Positions 22,796 through 33,420 of a stretch of 64,000 nt of DNA are shown here, piece by piece. The notes under the pieces were generated by a model. That model searched no databases. It was given only the letters and a program-made list of their open reading frames with translations, and had not been told where the DNA came from. Every line of letters starts with the position of its first letter. The stretch's first letter is position 1. This stretch comes from Acinonyx jubatus (taxonomy: Eukaryota; Chordata; Mammalia; Carnivora; Felidae). The position numbers and the translations under genes are program-made. The DNA lies in assembly GCF_027475565.1 (NCBI RefSeq), contig NC_069385.1:11659001-11723000 (forward strand). The letters run 5' to 3'.

Positions 22796-23900
22796 AACAG
22801 ATTAGACATTGGAGAAAAGAAGATCAGAGACATTAAAGGCATAGCAATAGAAATTAAGGGACTAAAAGAAGTGGGGAAAAACTTAGGAGGCAAAGAAAAA
22901 AATGGATTAAAATAATGCCTGAAAAATTTTCCAGGTGATGAAAACCAGAAACTCACAGAGCCAGGAAGTTTAGAAGATCCTAAACAAGAAGAAGCATAGG
23001 AAAACACACACACACACACAAAACCCCCACATGAATCAAATTCTTTGAAAATATGTGATAATAAGACAAATTTAAAAGCAGCCAGAGATAAAACACACAT
23101 TCTGTATAGAGAAACAGAGAATCTTAAGAATAACAACACGTTTCTCATCAGAAACCATGAAGGCCATCAGACAATGGAAGGACACATTTGAAATGTCAGG
23201 GGAGGGGGGGTGCACCTGGGTGGCTCAGTCAGGTAAGTACTCGACTTTGGCTCAGGTCATGATCTCACGGTTTGTGGGTTCAGTCCTGCATCAGGCTCTG
23301 TGCTGACAGCTCCGAGCTTGGAGCCTGCTTCGGATTCTGTCTCCCTCCCTGTCTGCCCCTCCCCCGCTCACATTCTGTCTCTCTCTCAAAAATAAACATC
23401 AAAAAAATAATTTTTTTGAAACGTTGGGCATAAAATCTGCCGACCCACAATTTTATGTCCAGCAAAAGTAACTTTTAAAAGAATACATGCAAAATAAAGA
23501 CTTTAGGACCAACAACAACTACGAGAATGCATCACTAAAGACATCTACTAAAAGAAGCATTAAAGGAATTTATCCAAGCATAAAAAAAATTATGCCAGAT
23601 GGATCTGAGACCAAAAAAGAGTGGTTAGTACTCCAACTTGTAAACATGCATGTAAATGTAGAAGGCAATTCTTGCCTTGTTTTTGAATTACTTTAAAAGA
23701 TAACCGATCATTAAAGGAAAAACTAATACGTTTTTATTGTAGGACTTATAATCTAGTAGACGTAAAATGTATGGTAACAATGCACAATGATGGAAGAGAG
23801 AAGTATATTGTAAGGTTCTTAGACAACATGTGAAGGGGTGACATGTAATTTGAAGGTAAAAGCGGATAAATTGAAGATGTGTACCGTAAATCAATCCCGA
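22796..23900 (+). mobile_element. LINE-1 upstream segment in inverted orientation
   Basis: Plus-strand L1 sequence from the region just before ORF2: 'aaaagcagccagagataaaa' (23073), 'ctcatcagaaaccatgaagg' (23143), 'agacaatggaaggacacatt' (23169), 'ttatgtccagcaaaagtaac' (23453) and 'gttcttagacaacatgtgaag' (split 23815-23836). In element order it lies upstream of the adjoining minus-strand part, so the two fit one insertion with an inverted 5' portion. A (CA)n run lies at 23005-23020. A SINE interrupts it at 23205-23413. Confidence 0.78.
23205..23413 (+). mobile_element. Felid CanSINE nested in LINE-1
   Basis: 'gtgcacctgggtggctcag' head after a G-rich run, degraded B box ('ggttcagtcctgc'), 'tggagcctgcttcggattc', CT block and an A tail. 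It splits the L1 between 'gacacatttgaaatg' and 'ttgggcataaaatctgcc'. Confidence 0.92.
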
Positions 23901-24375
23901 GTCATTTTTAATTCAGATGTTTTACCTTATTTTTACATTTTCAATTTCTGTCTTTATTTTCCATTTTTCTCTTCCTTCGTTCACGTGTTCTTTTCCATCT
24001 TTGACCATATTTACGATTTGTGGTCAGAGTCATTGCCCTTGGCGATCCCTGCCGTTTTCTCTCCAGGGAGCTGCCTTCTTTCTGGTGCTCAGTTCTAGCG
24101 GCCTTAGCCTTCTTGACTTCACCTTTATCGCCTCCCCTCAGTCATTGCACAGGCTCTGCTGGGCTGGTCCCCCCAGTGCTTTGACTTGGAACTGCTTTCG
24201 GCCATTGGGCCAACGCAGTCGCAGGCTCACCTTCTTTTCCTTCCCTCTGGGATCACAGTCCTATGATGACTCTTGTCCAGTGTCTGAAAACCATGGTCCC
24301 ATATGCTTTTTCCATTAGTGTAGTTGTTTACAACCCGAGGGCAATATGAGTAGCACACGATATTTTACAGGAAGT
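23901..24375. other. Unassigned DNA
   Basis: A 133-codon plus-strand frame (23917-24318) crosses the stretch. It has a serine/proline/leucine-rich composition but no splice or domain evidence. Not recognised as repeat. Confidence 0.4.
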
Positions 24376-24379
24376 GGAC

Positions 24380-24625
24380 TCCTCTCAAAATTCTCATGCC
24401 TCCCTCCCGTGTTGGGGCGTGTCAGTTGCTACCCCTTGGTGCGCTCCACGCTCTGTGCTTACCTTCCAACTCTTCACACTGTATTTTAACTTCTAGTTCA
24501 TGGGCCCCTCTCTCCTTCTGGTCTCTAAATCTTCAGAGCAGTGGTTGCCTCACTCATCTTTCTGATTTTAACGCTTGGCATGATATCTGCACAGAAGCGA
24601 TTCTCAAAACTATTTATTCAGGCTT
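24380..24625 (+). mobile_element. L2 LINE 3' fragment (diverged)
   Basis: 'ctctgtgcttaccttccaac' (24450), 'cacactgtattttaacttct' (24476) and 'cgcttggcatgatatctgca' (24572) resemble the L2 3' consensus in sense order, but with large divergence. Confidence 0.45.
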
Positions 24626-24920
24626 TCTAGTGTTGTCGGGTCCTTGGAACCTGTGAGGCAGCAAATATCACACGTACATCAGGGATGGCAGAAACGGGAC
24701 ACATGTCTTGCCACTTGCCCTATCAGATCCCGAGGCAGACATTATCGATCACCAGAGTTCTGCTTCCCCCCCCCCCGCCCAGAGAGAAACTATGGCTTTG
24801 AACTCCTTCCTAACACGCTTTCAGATATCTTCTACCAATAAACATGAGTTCACTCGTATGCTGCACAACTTACTGGCCATCCATGAATTCGCATCATCCT
24901 TTCTTGAAAATAGCATTTTA

Positions 24921-25122
24921 GGGGCACCCGGGGGGCTCAGTCGGCAAAGCGTCTGAGTCTTGGGCTCAGGTCACGATCTCACAGTTGGTGAAGCTGAGCC
25001 ACTCTGTGCTGACAGTGCAGAACCCTGCTTGGGTTTCTCTCTCTCTCCCTCTCTCTGCCCATCCCCCACTTGCGCTCCCTTTCAAACTAAGTAACGAGCA
25101 ACTTAAAAAATATAAAAAAAAT
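24921..25122 (+). mobile_element. Felid CanSINE, internally deleted
   Basis: Head 'ggggcacccggggggctcag' carries a small change. The segment around the B box is shortened ('gttggtgaagctgagccac'). CT block and A-rich tail follow. Flanks 'tagcatttta' (24911-24920) and 'taacatttta' (25123-25132) are a near-exact duplication. Confidence 0.92.
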
Positions 25123-25144
25123 TAACATTTTATTTCATTTACTT

Positions 25145-25390
25145 AGTGAACATTTATATGACACTTAGTATATGTTCGCTTCATCTGAAGCACCTTACAA
25201 TATGAACTACTTTATTACAATTGTAGGCTGTCGCAACTTGGAGCGTCCCCATTTTCCAGGTGAGGAAGCTGAGGCACAGAAAGGGGAAGTAACTTACGCA
25301 AGGTCCTACACCTCCTAAGTGGTAGGTAGGGATACTATTCCAGGGAACCTGGCTTGGTGCCCTTGCCCTTCACCGTTGCACTCCACTGTC
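25145..25390 (-). mobile_element. MIR SINE
   Basis: 'gtgaggaagctgaggcacag' (25260), 'gggaagtaacttacgcaagg' (25283) and 'taagtggtaggtaggg' (25316) are the MIR core in reverse orientation, preceded by 'gaacatttatatgacac' and followed by a degraded tRNA-like end. Nearly full length. Confidence 0.85.
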
Positions 25391-27410
25391 CGTCCCCACC
25401 ATGGCCCAAACCAACCAACACATTTCTCTTTAGGAAGAAGCTAAGAAAGTAGTTAGCACCTTTTCTGACAAGCTGCGGAACAGATGGGGCGTGGAGTTAA
25501 AAGTACCTTAGGCCTCTTCGAACACAAGGGAACAAAACCAGTGTTGCTCCCGATTTATTCATCTAAGAAATACCTATTATCCCCTTTCCCAGGCCTTGCT
25601 GGAAAGGAAAAGCAAACGTTAAGCCAAACGAAGCCCAGAACAGTTACATACTGCCAGGTGTCACCTCAGACACACAAACAATCAACTTTATGTGAGCTCG
25701 GCTGAATTCCAGAGCCCGTCAGCTAGAACAACAGATATACTTTATGCCCTGGATAAGATTTTTTTTTGGAAACTGGAATTGCAAAGGGGCTGGGCTTGGG
25801 GAGGGGAGTTGGAAAAACAGGAGGTGACCTCGATCTTTATTTTTTTAATATCCACCGACTGTCACTGGTTCACCATCCTTTCAAGGTGCCTTCCTACCCT
25901 CCGTGCAGCTGTTTTCTAGGGCACACAAATTGTGTTCCGGTCCCCCACAGACCAGAGCAGAGGAGCAGCGAGAGACTGAGCGGGAGAAGGGTCAAACACC
26001 TTATGTCACATTTTTGTCAGCAAAGGCAGATAATTCGTGACACTTTCACAACAGGGTGAACAGACGTTCTCTTCTCTTTGTTTGCTTGTTCTCTTGTTTG
26101 CTTTATGCAGGTAGCGGCCCCAGAGGAACGTGAAGTACAGTGAGGCCCCAGGAATTTTGTTTCTCCGTTTAGGATGATACCTTGGGTTGTGTTGTGGGAG
26201 CCTGGAGCTCTGGACAACAAGGGGTGGTGAATTTCTTCCCCTAGAATTTTCAGAGCTGGCAAGTCAGCCTGACCTTTGCCCACAAGTGACCCCTGGGTGC
26301 CCCACAGAATTCTGCAGAAATGCCCAACACAAATCCAGACTCCGTGCTTCGACGCCAAGACGGTAATTATCCAGGCTGATCTTGTTGCGTGTGTTACATT
26401 GTCACTGCCCAAGGTCATCTACCCCGGCGCTCTGGCGGAGGAAAAACAACAGCAGCCACTTCATTCTTTCCAAGACTTTGGGAAAAATCTCATTTCACAG
26501 GGATTCTACCTCTTACTTCAAAGCCCGTTAGATACTATGTTGCTCAGCAGCCCCAGAGCAAAACATTGTCTGAACATACGTTTTTTTTAATGGGTTGCTT
26601 ATACTTCTCTTTGTTTTCCTGTGGTACAGAAAGTTGCCTGTGAGTGTACATGCTTTCTGGGGCCCAGGAGACTTGGGAGTAAAGTCTGAAGTTCCAGAAC
26701 ACTGTCATCCTGTCCTCCTTTCCGCCCCCCCCCCCCCGGAAGTGGGCTAGAGGCCACAAGGTGAGGAGAGGGAAACCCCCTTCTCCTCATTAAGGGTCAA
26801 CAACTGACTTGCTCTGGAATGGAGCTCTCGCCTTTAAAACTCTGGACCATTGGTTGGATACCAAGGAAGTTACGCTTTACCCGGATCTATCTTTTCAGAC
26901 AATCACAGGCGTGGAATGTGTATCCATATACGGCATCGATAGGGTTGTTGGGATCTAAGGAAAACAAAATTAGGTGTTGCTATTTTTAGAGTAAAACGTG
27001 CAAGGGGTAAAATGAAACAAGACAAAAACAAGAAAGACAAAATGAAGTGGAAATTAGGCCCCCCTCCAGAAACCAATCCCTAGGAGCAGTGTTCTTCTAC
27101 CTCAGAAAAAAACCGTGTTACCAGTGAGGAGTTCTGTATGATGGGTAATTTTTGCACGTGCAAGCATATATTGACTTGTACATTAGTGTGTTTTCCATTT
27201 CCCACAAAGAGATATGGACCTTGTTGGGGGCAATAGTGGTAGGGGTTCTTAGGACTGCCGGTCAAGAAGTTATCCTATTTGGAAGCAGGAGAAAACCTAC
27301 TGGCTTGGGTTTCCTAGCTTTATACTAGAGGACAGGATGGGCAGGAGAGGCTTATGATAATTGTTTTACGGTATAAATAATGGTGTCTGCTGTGCAAGGC
27401 GTAATGCAAA
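25391..27410. other. Single-copy DNA, nothing recognised
   Basis: No repeat or exon recognised. Short open frames on both strands overlap one another (e.g. 133 codons, minus, 26017-26418). A C run lies at 26725-26738. Confidence 0.45.
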
Positions 27411-27414
27411 GAAG

Positions 27415-27660
27415 TTTACACACGCAGGACCAACTACATAACTTGTGGGGCCTAACGTAAAATGTAAACATCAAAGCCCCTCGCTCAAAAATGAAGAATT
27501 TGAAGATTGGACGGCAGAGCATTATAACAAGCGAGGGGCGTGCTGACCCAGGGTGCTGTGTGACCGAATGGGCTGCGCGCCTGCAAAGCTGGCCCAGTGT
27601 GTTCGTGTTCACATTTACCCACGGAACATCCCCAGGATGGAGGTACACCTTCGTTTTGCA
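27415..27660. mobile_element. Ancient interspersed repeat, family not assigned
   Basis: 'acttgtggggcctaacgtaa' (27441), 'tcaaaaatgaagaatttgaa' (27485) and 'ggcagagcattataacaag' (27513) resemble a dispersed mammalian repeat with 'tgtggggcccagtgcaaaatg...tcaaaaatt'. I cannot name it. A DNA transposon is my guess. Confidence 0.35.
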
Positions 27661-28379
27661 GATGGAGGCCGAGACTTAGAAATTTCAATTCTCTGTCTCC
27701 TTTCCGGTGTATTTTCCCTGTAGGATACCATGGCTTGGAAACGGCATCCACACCAAAACCACATGAGATCCCCAAAGAAGGAAAGTATTTGACCCTGATA
27801 TTGGTCATCTGGACAATACGAATTTTATGTGTTAGAGGCGCTCCACCTTTCAGCTATCAGATGCCCGTAAAAACTGGCTATGAAATTTAGCAGATCCTGT
27901 CTTAATTAGATTAGCTTTTGCACAGCACGATGGCAGAGTGGCATCGATGGCAGAGAGATGGCTCCCTCTCTGATGGAGGGTTTATAAAGATTTCTGGTGG
28001 GAATTCTTTATGGAAGAGGGAGTCTTTCATCCACAGAGGCTGACAAATAGAAGAAGGGAAAAAAAAAAAAAAACACCCCCCCTCATAATAGTATAAAAAC
28101 GTGGTCGTGGTGTGTCAAAGCAGAAACATGGGTCTTTGTTTCATTGATGTTTCCCTTTTATTTGGCTTGAGAACAGGGATGGTGTGGGCTAAAGATGGGG
28201 GAGGGGTGTTCAAAACGACTGGGGAAGAAAAGAGCGCAAGGGAGGTGAAAAAGCTACAAGCAAATTCTTGTCGTCAAATCCTCCAATAAATCTAGCACCA
28301 AAGGAGTGCTAAGCGCCCAGCTGCCTGTCAGTACGTGAGTTATTTATTTATTTTTTCAGACAGGAAACAAAAGCGCACA
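27661..28379. other. Unassigned DNA
   Basis: Contains an A15 run followed after a few bases by C8 (28059-28082). No gene or repeat recognised. Confidence 0.4.
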
Positions 28380-28970
28380 GTTTGTCTGGAGCTGGTCTTA
28401 CCGTGATTACACTCAGCCTCCGTTCCCTCTCCCCCTTTAAGGTCACCCAGGAAGGCCCACAGGACCCAAACCGACAGCCCCCGGTCCCCTCTTTGTTTCG
28501 CCCTCTCTGTTCTGCTTCGGGCAGAGGCCCTAATGTGCAGCGTTGTGTGGAACGTCGCCTGTTTTTCCGTGTGGGTCCATAAGTGGCCACCTTTTGGGGG
28601 GCTCCCCAGCAATTCGAGGCGCCTGGTGCGTAGTCCAGTCTGGAAGGAAGGGGGATGCGAGCCATTTCTCTTGCCATGGGATCCACCAGCTGAAAGGTCA
28701 GCTTCAGGCAAAGACCTTCATCCCCGGGGCTGTGGGGTCTGTGGAGAGAGACTGCGAAGACGAAGGAGAAGACGATAAAAATGTGTTCCCACCTCCCAAC
28801 CTCCCTGCCCTGGGGCAGGAGAGGAATCTGGGGTCTCCGCACCCCCCGAAAGCCCGTGAAAGCAGGACGAGAGCACTGGTGGCTGGTGCGAAGTGTGGCC
28901 CGCCGCTTGCTCCAGGGAAGGCTGATCGGATCCACATCTGACACAGACAGGGTTACTAGGCAACTGATCA
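28380..28970. promoter_or_regulatory. GC-richer block with scattered CpGs
   Basis: This stretch is visibly richer in G+C and CpG than its surroundings, with long overlapping open frames on both strands (207 codons minus, 132 codons plus) that follow from the lack of AT-rich stops. CpG density by eye is below that of a classic promoter island. It could be a weak or decayed CpG island, or an alternative promoter of an unseen transcript. An RFX X-box-like palindrome sits at its end (28952-28964). Confidence 0.25.
28952..28964. promoter_or_regulatory. RFX X-box-like imperfect palindrome
   Basis: GTTACTAGGCAAC: two half-sites close to the RFX consensus GTNRCC...RGYAAC, with one mismatch in the left half. 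RFX proteins control ciliary and other genes. A single motif match is weak evidence of binding. Confidence 0.3.
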
Positions 28971-29599
28971 AATAAACGTGCTGGTCCTACAAGCAAGCTC
29001 GCAATTAATTAACTTAGCCACTTTCATTTCGACTGTTTTCTTCCCTTCTCCACCTCAACCTGCTTTGAGATCCTGGCGTGTGAGAGGCCTTGGGGAGGAG
29101 GGGGCTGAGGACACGTGGAGCCTTCAGTGGGAAGAACCCGATTCCTGGAAGAACCTGATCTGGATCAGCCGGTAATTAGCCTTTGAGGCAAGTAAGAAAA
29201 TATACGTGAAACGCCCCCGAGAGTGCCAGTCACGTATTTATTCAGAACCCGCGACTCTTCCCAATCAGGCCGGCCAGTGAGCGGAACAAGACGAAGAACT
29301 GACACCAGGGGATCTCACTTCAGTGGCCAGATCATTTCCACGTCACACAGCATCGCTGGTGCTCCGTGGATATCCCCCTACCTGCTACGGGGGTGGGAGG
29401 CAGAGCCTTTAACCAGCCCGGGTGGTCATGTTCCTGGAGGCCAGGAGACCAGGAGTCTTGTCTTGAGAGATTCGAGGGAGTCAGGGGGACAGCCCACCCA
29501 CTGGAGGGGACATTGCAGGGGGAGGGTCAGAGCAGACGAGAAAATGCCAGATATATTGGTACCATTGTGAATGACTGGGCTTTGAAAAGGTAGAAAATG
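28971..29599. other. Unassigned DNA
   Basis: No repeat recognised. A 115-codon plus-strand frame (29223-29570) is GC-driven, with no domain features. Confidence 0.4.
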
Positions 29600-29658
29600 C
29601 AAAGTCCAGAGTGGGGCATGAATAACTAGACAGGCCAGATTGTAAAGACAGGTTCCTG

Positions 29659-29861
29659 GGGTGCCTGGGTGGCTCAGGAGGTTAAGCCTGGGACTCTTAG
29701 TCTCGGCTCCAAGTCATGATCTTAGCATTCGTGGCTTCGGGCCCCACGTAGGGCTCTGCACTGACCGTGCGGAGCCTGATTGGGATTCTCTCTCTCCCTC
29801 TCTCTGCCTTCTCCTCTCTCACTTTTTCTCTCCAGAGTAAATAAATAAACATCACAAAGAG
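29659..29861 (+). mobile_element. Felid CanSINE, diverged
   Basis: Head 'ggtgcctgggtggctcagg', B box altered ('ggcttcgggccccac'), CT block and short AATAAATAAA tail. Flanks 'agacaggttcctg' (29646) and 'agacccgttcctg' (29862) match 11 of 13. One of the older copies here. Confidence 0.9.
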
Positions 29862-30146
29862 AGACCCGTTCCTGTCCCCCGTAAGGAGTTTACAATTCAT
29901 CCTGTGGGCAGGAGAAACCACTGAAGGATTTCTCAAGGGAAGTAGACTGAAGGGAAGTAGAGGTCGACTTTCATCATAGATAGTTTACTCCTAGTCATAT
30001 AGGATTAGGATTTAAGAGGCTACTAGAAGAGAGAAGACACTGCAGAGGCTTTTGTAATAGTCCGGAAGGCAGAAAAGGACATCAAGCGCGGCTGGGTAGG
30101 AGGGACGAGGCAGAAGACGCCAGCTATCTGTGCCGCGAGGTTGATT

Positions 30147-30164
30147 GGGAACGGGGTGGGAGGG
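30147..30164 (+). other. G-quadruplex motif
   Basis: GGG-AAC-GGGG-T-GGG-A-GGG: four G runs, loops of 3, 1 and 1. It sits inside the L2 copy. Confidence 0.5.
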
Positions 30165-30373
30165 AGGAGGAGGGTCCAGGTGACAGCCAGACGGACTGGG
30201 GAGCCCCAGTAGGTGGTTGGAGGCATCAGCTGAAAGTTGAAAGCTGAAGGCTCCAGAAGGAGCGTGACCCTGGCAGTAGGTGGGAATAAATGACTGACTG
30301 ACACATGTTGAATCTGAGGGTCCTATGTTACTGGTTAAATAAGGCAATTACTTAATATTCCCTAAAAGACAGG

Positions 30374-30488
30374 GGGCACCTGGGTGGCTCAGTGGGTTAA
30401 GCATCTGACTCTTGATATGGCTCAGGTCATGATCTCATGGATCATGGGATCGAGCCCCTCGCCAGGTTCTGCGCTGACAGCTTGGAAT

Positions 30489-30528
<40 letters not shown>

Positions 30529-30603
30529 TCCCTCTCTGCCCCTCCCGCATGAGCACACTTTCTCTCTCTCTCTCTCCAAATACATAAATAAACAAGTTTA
30601 AAA
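30374..30603 (+). mobile_element. Felid CanSINE with expanded CT tract
   Basis: Head 'ggcacctgggtggctcagtg', B box 'gggatcgagcccc', then the usual 'tggagcctg' segment is lost and replaced by a pure (CT)n run at about 30490-30526. The target-site duplication is 20 bp (30354-30373 and 30604-30623), 19 of 20 identical. Confidence 0.95.
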
Positions 30604-30623
30604 AATATTCCCTAGAAGACAGG

Positions 30624-31365
30624 AATTAAGGGAGATCCCTTATAGAACCTACGTTCCAAAATCGACTGCTGTATGGGACCTTATTTCCACAGTGCTATTT
30701 AAAGCAGGATATAGAATGTGTAGAGAGAAGGGGTGGGGTGTGGGGAAGGGAGAGCTGAATCCAGAATCTCTTCCACTTAAACATATTTTAGTAACAGCCA
30801 AAGACCTAATAGCATCGATAGAGTTATTATTAATCATAACTACTTGATCCACTCTAATCTCTCCTTCTAATTACGGGATGGAGTAGTTATATTCAAATGT
30901 GAATCAGGCTGGCATTACCCACGGCAGATAGATGCGCCCTTGGCATATGAATCATCCTGTAAGATCTGACGTCCCCTGTGCACCGGATCAAACGCAGCCA
31001 TCAGCCTCTCTGGCGAGGGCAAGATCATCTCTAATGGCAAAAAAGGCTCATGGTGCTGGGGAACCAAATGAGAACCTCCTGGCTGCTGGGCAGGACCACT
31101 GGATAGAGAACTATTTCTCAACGTCCTGGGAACCAAGATTCTGTTTCCGTTTGTAACGATTGGAAGATTTATGGTCTTGCTTTCACATTTGCCTCAAACT
31201 GGCCATATCTCTGCGTAGCCAGTTTTCAGCCTTTTCCAGTGAAATGTGAATGACCATTCTGGACACACAGGTGGTGACTCAGGGAATGGAGGTGACAAAT
31301 GCCATAGTGCACAAACACCATGGGTTCTAAGGAAGATGCTTTCACATTGAAAAGTAACCTAGGCT
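30624..31365. other. Unassigned DNA between SINEs
   Basis: No gene or repeat recognised. Confidence 0.4.
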
Positions 31366-31563
31366 GGGGTGCCTGGGTGGCTCAGTTGGTTAAGCATCTG
31401 ACTTTGACTCAGGTCATGATCTCACGGTCCATGAGTTTGAGCCCCGCGTGCTCAAACTCAGAGCACGTGCTGACAGCTCAGAGCCTGGAGCCTGCTTCCG
31501 ATTCTCTGTGTCTCTCTCTGCCTCTACTTGCTCTCTATCTCTTTCTAGAAAAAAAAAAAAAAA
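31366..31563 (+). mobile_element. Felid CanSINE with altered middle
   Basis: 'ggggtgcctgggtggctcag' head, B box 'gagtttgagccccgc', then an unusual insert at about 31449-31469 containing 'gctcaaactcagagcacg', then the standard 'agctcagagcctggagcctg' and an A15 tail. Flanks 'aagtaacctag' and 'aaggaacctaag' look like the duplication. Confidence 0.93.
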
Positions 31564-32165
31564 GGAACCTAAGATGTATGTCCATCTCATCCCAGGTTTT
31601 AAACTCATTCCCTAATCTTAAAAAAAAACTTTTTTAAATCTATATTTTATGTAACATGTCTTTTTTTTTTTTTTTAATTCACAGACTATCTCATAAGCTA
31701 TAGTGATTTTTTTCTGTGGAAGTGGCTATGGATGGTCCAGGGCTGGTGAAATAGTTCACTAAAACATTTGAACATGTGTTTTCTATTATTTGCTGAGCTG
31801 GCTGCTTGTGACCTTGGCTTCTCAGACACTGTATTTCCCAAAAGAATTATTTTTTTTTCCTGGTTGCTTCTCTTCAGACACAAATGCTTGCTGAAATGGC
31901 TCCAAGGGAACCCTCACTCCAAACCACACTGTCCACTCAAAACGTGGGCAGTTCTGTTCAGTTCTGTGATGCTCCAGTCCTTGCCACTCTGACCACTTAG
32001 TCCAGTAGGCCCAGTCTTGGGCTGTTCAAAGACTTTTGACCCCCCATTCTGGTAGAGATTTGGATTAGGGGAGTAGGCAGTTTCACAGATGCCCTGGGCA
32101 TTGAAGGGACAGGGAAGCTAAATACCACTGAAAATGCGGCAAGCTGAGAAAAATAATCGTTAGTT
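31564..32165. other. Unassigned DNA
   Basis: T-rich runs (31659-31677, 31848-31858). No gene or repeat recognised. Confidence 0.4.
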
Positions 32166-32169
32166 GTTT

Positions 32170-33090
32170 TTAACTTTATATCAAAAATGTCATAATTAAA
32201 TTCATTTTTATGCTATTTGATGTTGTCCTTCCACACCACTACGTTTTTGAGATTTACCTGCACTAACATATGTTATTTTAGTTCACTGATTTTACTCATT
32301 GTATAGCATTCTATTAAATGAATCATCACGATGTATTTGTCTTCTTACTGATGAACATTTAGGTTGCTTTAAGCTTTTCACAGCTACAAACAATAGAGAT
32401 CGTTTTAAGATTTGCCCTAAAATCAATACTATCTTATATTAAATATGGCTGCTTTATTTTCGTTAATATTTTCCTTTTTCTTTCGAACTTTCTATGTCTT
32501 TATGTTTCAGTTGAGACTTCCATAAATAGAACATAACTGGCGTTTATTTTCTTATTTTTGTTTTTTACAATAATCCGACCTGATGATCTCTAATCTTTAA
32601 GTGGAAAATTTATTCCACTTACATCCATTGTGAATTTTTGGATTTGTTCCTACCATCTTATTATTATTATTCTTTTTACTCTTCATTTCCCTCCTTTTCT
32701 ATCTTCTTTTGGTTTGTCCATATTTCCCTACAATATGAACGTGCAAAATTAAGCTAACAAAGTCTAAAATCAATATCTCTAGCTTCTTCCTGACTGATGT
32801 GGAACTTAAGTGGTTTATTTTGGATAAAACTTTTCCCAACTTGTTACTATAGTGGTTTATTTCTACCTTGTTATTTTACTACTCAGAATTAGATAGCATT
32901 ATTGTTATCCTTTTAAATAGCTAATTCTTGTTGAAACATGAATTGTGAAATTTCCTTGTTCACCATTCCTTTTCTCCCCGCTGAGACCATTTTTTTCCTC
33001 TTTCTTGAAACATATCTACCAGAGATTCCTTCAGTGAGGGTGCTAACGGTAAATACATTATGTTTTCTGTTCTACACATTCCTCTATTCA
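32170..33090 (-). mobile_element. LINE-1-derived sequence, antisense
   Basis: 'gtatagcattctattaaatg' (32302) and 'gatgaacatttaggttgctt' (32350) are L1 3' UTR antisense. 'acttacatccattgtgaatt' (32619), 'cctaccatcttattattatt' (32649) and 'cttcttttggtttgtcc' (32704) resemble the antisense of the region just upstream of ORF2. At least two fragments, with joints not resolved. Confidence 0.55.
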
Positions 33091-33095
33091 CTTCT

Positions 33096-33112
33096 CTCTT
33101 TTTCTTTCTTTT

Positions 33113-33156
<44 letters not shown>

Positions 33157-33158
33157 TC
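33096..33158. repeat. (TTTC)n microsatellite
   Basis: About 60 bp of CTTT units, pure over the last 40 bp or so. It creates the 115-codon plus-strand and 66-codon minus-strand frames across it. Confidence 0.95.
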
Positions 33159-33164
33159 ATTTTT

Positions 33165-33420
33165 TGCTATGTTTGCATTTTGCAATAATAATAGATTTTC
33201 AGGAAGCTGCAAAGACGTACAGGGAGGCTTCATGTGGCTTCTTCATCCAGCCTCCACCAATGGCAACGTTTTGCAGAGCCTATAATATAGTTTTAATACC
33301 AGGAAATTCGCCATTGGTACAAACCATACAATTTATACAGACTTCTCCACTTCTACATGTACTCACTTGTTTCCTGCTCTCCCTTAATTTTCATCATGTA
33401 TATAGCTTCACGTAATGATT
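33165..33420 (-). mobile_element. LINE-1 3' UTR fragment, antisense
   Basis: 'caatggcaacgttttgcaga' (33258), 'taataccaggaaattcgcca' (33294), 'ttggtacaaaccatacaa' (33314) and 'cttctacatgtactcac' (33350) match the L1M 3' UTR antisense pattern 'aatggtaacatcttgcat...aaccaggaaattgacattggtacaa'. Confidence 0.6.

Larger units (their letters stand above)
29600..30353 (-). mobile_element. L2 LINE 3' part, split by a SINE
   Basis: 'ggccagattgtaaagaca' (29633) before and 'aaccactgaaggatttctca' (29916) after the SINE at 29658-29861 join into the L2 antisense pattern 'gccagatcatg...gaagccattgaaggattttaa'. Later landmarks are 'gaggcttttgtaatagtccg' (30045) and 'ggtggttggaggcatcagct' (30212). Confidence 0.7.

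Noticed and set aside
28348..28971. 207-codon minus-strand open frame
   Set aside because: It lies in GC-richer DNA where stops are rare, overlaps long frames on the other strand, and has no domain, repeat or splice support.
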